A stretch of DNA of 64,000 nt from Mucor racemosus (taxonomy: Eukaryota; Mucoromycota; Mucoromycetes; Mucorales; Mucoraceae), in the NCBI GenBank assembly GCA_027405735.1, contig JAPEHQ010000002.1, positions 682,001 through 746,000 on the forward strand. Reading direction: 5' to 3'. This document shows, one piece after another, positions 57,993 to 64,000 of this stretch. A program made the translations under genes and the position numbers. Within the stretch, counting starts at the first letter, position 1, and each line of letters opens with the position of its first letter. The notes beneath the pieces are model-generated. The model saw only the letters and a program-made list of their open reading frames with translations, was not told the origin of the DNA and did no database searches.

Positions 57993-59250
57993 AATTTGTC
58001 GCTGTAAATATTTATATCAGCGCTATATGAATAGCAGGTGTTTGTGTGTATATGTAATCAACTTTGGTGCAAATGTATGTGCGTACAATTAAAATAAAAT
58101 AAAAATGAGTACTTGCGATACTTAATAAGAGTAAAAAGTGAATTTTATTCAATGTGCTGTAATATGAGATTATATAAAGGAGACTATCAGGTGATACAAT
58201 AATAAGTAATAGTGTGACAATAGAAGAGATCCTAAGAATAGTAGTACATTAGTTCCATGTCCAATTTCTGATATCATTGTATACAATATGTACTTGTTTC
58301 AAAACATTTAAATGTATAAATATATTTTCAAGCAGTAAAAAAATAATATACGTGCTTGAAATTGTTAACAGAAGCAAAGATGAAGACGAATTCAAGGAGA
58401 TGTAATAATTTTAAGGATATTGAAAAAATTAAAGTGGATAAATATTAAGGGGCTTCTCCAGCAGTTGCCAAAGGAATGAAATCCTACAGCGAACTAATTA
58501 TATGCCCACTCTAATTAACGTTTCTCCGATTAACCTTTTCTGCCAATTGTTGCTATGCTAAGCATAGCTTATTATCTGATTGTGATTTAGGATTTGTAAA
58601 AGAAGACTATATTTAGAAATAGAGAATATCCCGGGAAGTTCTGTATTTCTATAAATAGCAAGTTCGAAATTCCCTTTAAACCTTCTCGTATATTTACAAC
58701 AAAAGCATTTTTGAATCCTTTTATTGTATCTTTCAATATTAACTACAAGCCAAGTTTAGTACTTATAAAATATATAACCAGAAAACTTGATTATGTATTG
58801 ATTCCTTTATTACGTATTATCACTTGATATTTTGTGTCTGAGGGCCTACAAACGTTATTTATTTTAAGCCCGAATTCAGGGGTAAACCTCAACCTCCACT
58901 CAAATATGTACATATTGATCTACAACATCAAGCATTGATATTTGAATTTACAGCTTGATAATTTACAATAAGTTATTTACCAAAGTCGCTAGTCTTCAAA
59001 ATCAGAGTGCACCCTGAAAGTTTATAGATATATAAGTTGTTATTTATAGAAAGAATAATAATAAAGACGACTAGTACATTTATCATGGAGAACGTGGGCT
59101 TTATTACTAGAAAAACTAATGGTAAAAGAAAGAACCAAGAGCTTCTAGGTCTTGTTTTAAAAGACTATTTACAAGAATTACATCTCAATATGAGTTAGAA
59201 ATGGAATTGGCTCCAAAATTGGCTGTTTAATATCCTCGAAAACCAACACA
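57993..59250. other. Intergenic with LTR remnant
   Basis: No gene is supported. The segment ~58,105-58,290 resembles the 180-bp LTR at 61,873-62,052 (AATTTTATTCAATGT, then GAGATTATATA and TATCAGGTGATACAATA) and ends TTCTGATATCA. No target duplication was found, so it is a diverged remnant. Confidence 0.5.
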
Positions 59251-59254
59251 CCCT

Positions 59255-60500
59255 CCTTTCTATAGCTAACCACACACTAACTGCTTTTAGGGTATTTCTA
59301 GGCACTGTTAAATAGATATAAATTAGTCCCTTTATGCTACCTATTCCTCAATTTATTTTATATCCTATGAAAGACTAAAAACAGGTAAAATTCACTGCTT
59401 TATCCATGAAAACCGGGTCTCACTTTTCGCCCCTACTCTACTTTTTTTTTATTAAATAACACCAAGAAAAAATCATATGCCAATACACTTGAGACAATCA
59501 CCTTTCATCTAAAAATGCGTTTCCGGGAATATCCTTTCTCTAACAGTTGGTATAAATTTTTCAGTACTAATGTTTCATATTTTTATAGGCATTTCACTGC
59601 CAAAAATTAAAAACGTTGAGGCTTCATATCTCTACAAACAATTAGGCCATGCTAACATTTTTTATTAATAAAACTTACTTGTTTTAAAGCGCTCTATAAC
59701 ATATTTAAGTATAAAAAAATTCTGAGTATTTTTATTTTTTTTTTTCACTTTTATGACATTTTTGTAGTGGATTTCAAAATATTCGCTACATTGCGTAGCA
59801 TTTTTTTACATTTATATTATTGAGCTCGTTGATCTCTCTTGGATCCAATTTAGGGTTTTGCAAAATATTGATTTTTCGTGGAGATATCCTCAAAAATGTG
59901 TGCAAAAAGATATTTTCGCTCCTACCTCCCAATTTTCACTTGTACACCCTCATCCAAAATTCTGAATATGAAAAAAAGATTCACAAAAATCTTGTTTTCT
60001 CTACGAGCAATGCAGCTAGAAGGTTCAACAATAGCTCGATCGATAGAAAATATTGTTGCATACTATTACCATAAACTATTTTAAAAGTATTTTATGAAAC
60101 GTGATGCATATCTTCAGAAAACCTCCAAAATTCCAATGGCATTTTGTGCAAAATTTAATGTGAAGCATTTGTTTGAATTTTGTTTAGCTGGATGTAGAAT
60201 TTAAAACTGTACAGGAATCATTTAATAAGCTATGTCAACTTACTTTGCAGTTCAGGAGCCATTAAACAATTTTGTTTTTTTGATCATTTTCTGGTCGATT
60301 TGTCAGATCGATTTTGAACCCCAGTTACTATAGGGCTAAGCTGTAGTATGACCTATTATTTTGATTATCTCGACGAAAAATCAATATTTTTTGCTGAAAC
60401 AAAAAACGTAAAGTAGCGTAGAGCTGGATCTATCTTGTGGATATAAAAAATTAAAGTATTAATTTAGGTGCTCATTTTTTTATAATCAATTTTAGGTAAA
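59255..60500 (+). repeat. Third copy of the island arm, outer part
   Basis: This segment is diverged but collinear with 2,640-3,757. It includes AACTTACTTGTTTTAAAGCG, the SPRKINIL-type reverse-strand frame (here with a stop after the fifth codon), GCAGTTCAGGAGCCATTAAA and TTGATTATCTCGAC. Outward similarity to the right arm extends to ~59,255. Confidence 0.8.
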
Positions 60501-61412
60501 CCTTAGTCAATTTTGGTCAATATTTGGCCAGCGCACTAATATTCTAGAATTACTATTTCTATTTTCCAAGAGATATTAATGGCCTATAAAGTGAGGGTAC
60601 ATCTTTGAAGATTTTACGTGATTTGACTGAATATTAAGCGAAAACATTTGAAAAGCATTTAAACCGACCTTTAAACCCTGATCTATCAGAATTACAACAT
60701 TCGATATATAAAAAATCTCCGACAAATCTAGCAGATCTTATCTATCCAGTAACTGGTTCCTCTCACCCAGAAACTAATAATGAAACATAATTTTTTATAG
60801 CAATATTACCACTGAAACACAACATGTTATATCCATACACATTAATAATAATATCTATTGTCACATCTAATGGATCCCTGTCCATTAGATCTTATCACAC
60901 AATTCCAATAACTATATAAACCCATATTTAATCCATTCTAATAAATGGCACTTTTTACGCTGATTTTAATTTACAAAGTCTCGATAAATCAAACCCCATC
61001 TGGAACATATTTTCCTACAGCCGTAAAACCAGACAACAAAAACCTTATCTCGATGAATTTCAATCCTATTAACTTCCAACTTTACACGAGGGTAGGTACA
61101 CACTTTGGACGCGATAATCTCAAAGGGCAACTATTACAATAATCTACTGGGTGTCGAGAAAATTAATTCCAAAATGCACCTATAATTTACTGCGTCATTT
61201 TAATGAAAACAATTAAAAATGCGATCTTTATAAATAATAATCCAAGTAAGCTACCACTCTACATCATGAGTCTAGGTATGGGTGTATAATCCAAGAATAT
61301 CCAATATCAGCTTGCATAGATCATTGTGTATTTGGTAAATTTGAACAAAAAGTTGATTACCTGCCGTTCACGCCCACTAAAGTCAGTAAGCTCACTAGTT
61401 CTCGCCAAATAT
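60501..61412. other. Sequence replacing the middle of the third arm copy
   Basis: The segment corresponding to 3,757-6,262 of the left arm is missing here. Instead there is unrelated AT-rich sequence with an LTR-like box and polyA (TATATAAACCC ~60,913, then AATAAATGGCAC ~60,940). A 65-codon open frame (60,945-61,142) has no recognised domain. Confidence 0.45.
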
Positions 61413-63043
61413 ACAAAGAAATCAAGCGCCCACTTTTTCCTAGTTGGTTTTATGGATTAATGGACCATTTTAAAATTAGAAATAACGAATAACAATAAAT
61501 TAACCAAAATCAGCATATATGACAATGTCAACTACCGAAATTAATAAGCAAACGTTCTCTTCATGTATAATCAAAGTTGTAGCGCAGTGTGTTCTACATT
61601 CATTTTTTCCAAAAAAGAATCATGCTTCAAATATTAATTTAAATAACTATAAGCAAATAAATAAGTATTAAAAACATATGGACATGTAAGTAAAACTTTT
61701 ATAAACTATTGATACATGCGTATTTATTGATAGGTAGACCTTTGGGATCATCTTTCTTCTATAAGCGCAAACTGTCTTTTAAATAGATTGTATTTATATT
61801 TTGGATCAAATTGGTGGTTATTATGGTTATAATTGTATGCGTGTGTCTAAATTGGAATTATATTGAAGGTGTTGTTTTACCAAAACTAATAAGAATTAGA
61901 CAAGAGTAAAAGGTGTAATTTTATTCAATGTAGAGAATGAGATTATATATAGAAGAGATTATCAAGTGATACAATAGCTATTGATGGTGTAACAATAACA
62001 ATATCTTGATAATACAACTACTGTAGCGCTATATCTAGATTCTGATATAACAGGTGTATTGTTTGAAGTTTAGAGGCAATTGATCCACTGTAATAAATTA
62101 TTGAATTCACTGGTATTTAACCTCATTAAGAATGTAAATTAGCTGATTATTTATATAATTACTAATAAAAAAATAAAAAGACAATAGTAAGTATAAATAT
62201 AAAAAAATTGACGTTAGGTTCATTTTGTGGGGACCATCATTAAGAGTGACAAAATTCATCAAAACACAGATACTAACACATTTGATTATACCGTAAAAGT
62301 AAGTAGAAGTAAAAGTAGAGCAGGTAATGTTTTATTGCATTGCTTACTGATACAGTAAATGTAGTTTAAGACTAGAAAAACTGTCTATCATATCATACAT
62401 TCATTGAAAAAAATTGGAAAATTTAGCCCACAGAGCGACGCCATAGTTGAGCGTAACCCGTAGCGAGATCGAACGGCTAGGTGTCTTTTATGCTATATGA
62501 TATATCGAAGTTTTAAATAAAAAAGTTTCTTTTTTCAATTTTTCTTATACTTAACCATGTACGGTCTGAAAATTCAGACTTTTTAGCGGACATTTTCGGG
62601 GCTCATTTTACCCTTACCAACACTCATGATTTTGATCAAAAAACAGAAAAATCAATTTTTGATACCAAAATCAACGCTTAAATATACTACATTGTGAGAG
62701 AAAATTGTAGTCATAGCTAATACACATTCTATAAATGCTTAATATTAAATGTTAAATAATGAAACTTTGTACTTTTGTCCCAAAAACGGGTTTTTGGTTA
62801 AAGGATTTTCATGTAATATTTTGCAATAAAAAAGGTTGTTATTTTTTATTGAGAAAATAGAGCGCTAAATTCTGCATATGTGTATATTTTTTGTTTTTAT
62901 AATTAGTAGTATAATTAACTCTAAATCTTCAAAATCAGAATTTTTTTTTTGAAAAATGTCAAAATCGATGGTCTGGACAAGAATAATTTTCTAAATTAAT
63001 ATTCCGCTTATAAGCCTTGTAAGTCTTAAAAATAAGAGATTTT
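61413..63043 (+). repeat. Third copy of the island arm, inner part
   Basis: This segment is collinear with 6,262-8,127 and continues through the ~535-bp repeat (62,508-63,043). It lacks the 432-bp and 256-bp LTRs, so it supplies the empty sites, and it carries its own 180-bp LTR. An 8-bp length difference (one copy of GACATATG) separates it from the left arm near 61,520. Confidence 0.85.
61873..62052 (-). mobile_element. Solo LTR, 180 bp, with target duplication GGTGT
   Basis: The ends are TGTT and AACA, flanked by GGTGT at 61,868-61,872 and 62,053-62,057. The left arm reads GAAGGTGTATTGTTTG at the empty site (~6,712). The minus strand has TATATAATCTC and then AATAAAATTACACC. A diverged relative is at ~58.1-58.3 kb. 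Confidence 0.88.
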
Positions 63044-64000
63044 ATAATACTTGTGAACTTTTTCAAGGATTTACGACGCTGTACCCACTTGATTCAAGCT
63101 TATTACTGTAAATCGTTATACATATTAATATTATGTGGTAGTTTATTTGATGATAATATAGTCTTATTTTATAGTTATTGCGCTAGAGGTAATTTAAATT
63201 AAGCTTTAATCTTACGTTTCCAAAATCATAAACATAAACATGACCATCACTGAAACCTATTGCCGTGTTTTTATCCTCTTTGTCCCAAGCCAATTTATTC
63301 AATGCTTTACTAGAAAACCAACTGAAGTACCTACAAATGGTTCATCTGTATTTGCATTCAACAAATTTGATAAATTAAATTGACTGGTTCCATCTACAAT
63401 AGTATCAAACGTATCATCAGCGCGCCTTATGATAAATGTCGATATAAAATTAGAAACATCCCATTGTCATTGTTATAAGCTATGAAAAGCTTGATTTTTA
63501 ATAATACAGCAATCAAATAAAAAACAAAATGATACTAACAGCATATGGTGAGTATTTAACATCTAAGTAAGTTTGATAAAGTATGCTTTTAAACCCGTTT
63601 AATAAAAATCCTGAGGCAAAAAACTCAACATCATCTTGCCCCTTTAGTTTCTATCCATCAAATGTTGCGATTTCTACTACACAATGAATGCACTTTTGTC
63701 AGTTTTAAGCTAGTAGATGTACATTGGGCATCAGTTTTTTACCGGTTACATTTTCCCTGATTCATTAATATTCAGCTATATTAAACGATAGTGTATTAAA
63801 TTACAATTTACGAGTACAATGTTGGTAGTTTTTTGTTATTACTTTAAAAACTTGATACTATTATTATTATTATTATTATTATTACCATTAATTATAATTG
63901 TAAAACCGATTGATTCATAAAGTATATAATACTACTATTTCGCATTGGTAGAGATTATACAATTTATATCTGCATTTAACACTGGTGGATTGGAAATTTG
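63044..64000 (-). repeat. D repeat, copy 5 (continues beyond the window)
   Basis: The copy follows the third arm without a break, as copy 3 follows the right arm. It ends at the window edge in sequence matching 16,880-16,915 in reverse. It includes an (ATT)n microsatellite near 63,860. Confidence 0.75.
63216..63426 (-). pseudogene. Dynein intermediate chain-like WD40 remnant (copy 5)
   Basis: The minus strand reads VDGTSQFNL, NADTEEPF-like residues, then (shifted) SSKALNKLAWDKEDKNTAIG and FSDGHVYVYDFGN before GTAAGA. The same frameshift between the two parts occurs in copies 3 and 4, so it was inherited within the repeat. Copy 1 lacks it. Confidence 0.55.

Overview
This is a nuclear window from an AT-rich fungus. 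Short GT-AG introns (mostly 54-66 nt), a fungal-type kinesin-1, a SAM50 with a fungal intron pattern and Ndc10/Crypton-like recombinase remains all fit an early-diverging fungus, most likely Mucoromycota. The assignment to that phylum is inference.

Layout. Positions 1-2273 hold two divergent housekeeping genes: the 5' end of a NOP14-like ribosome-biogenesis gene (minus strand) and a complete five-exon SAM50 (plus strand). Positions ~2.6-24.3 kb are a repeat island. It is built as a giant inverted repeat: the left arm (~2.6-8.47 kb) and right arm (~17.7-24.3 kb) have a core that shows no indel (paired coordinates sum to 26,839 from 3,359 to 7,127) and no mismatch where I compared it. The ~9-kb centre contains a broken tyrosine-recombinase gene of the Ndc10/Crypton type, split in two. 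It also contains several copies of a repeat ('D repeat') carrying a decayed piece of a dynein intermediate chain gene. Four solo LTRs in the window can be delimited exactly, because 5-bp target duplications and empty sites in sister copies are both present. One of them is nested inside another.

Positions 24.8-42.1 kb hold two minus-strand genes in tandem, 101 bp apart: a 697-aa CM1-domain (gamma-tubulin-complex-binding) coiled-coil protein and a 4,700-aa cytoplasmic dynein heavy chain in seven exons. After a 1.8-kb divergent promoter region comes a bHLH transcription factor (43.8-45.0 kb). Next are another D repeat copy (45.7-47.1 kb) with an orphan first-exon-like fragment, a small F-box-like protein (48.6-49.3 kb), an unrecognised 470-aa acidic protein with an internal duplication (51.1-52.5 kb), a 931-aa kinesin-1 heavy chain (53.2-56.6 kb) and a GT17 glycosyltransferase (56.8-58.0 kb). 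From ~59.2 kb to the end there is a third, partly deleted copy of the island arm with a fourth solo LTR, running into a D repeat that leaves the window.

Themes. Three microtubule genes (a gamma-tubulin-complex tether, a minus-end motor and a plus-end motor) lie within 32 kb, flanked by inverted copies of a repeat that carries a fragment of a fourth dynein-pathway gene. The gene models were assembled from splice signals and reading-frame arithmetic. The multi-exon totals close to whole codons for SAM50, the CM1 gene, the dynein heavy chain, the bHLH gene, kinesin and GT17.
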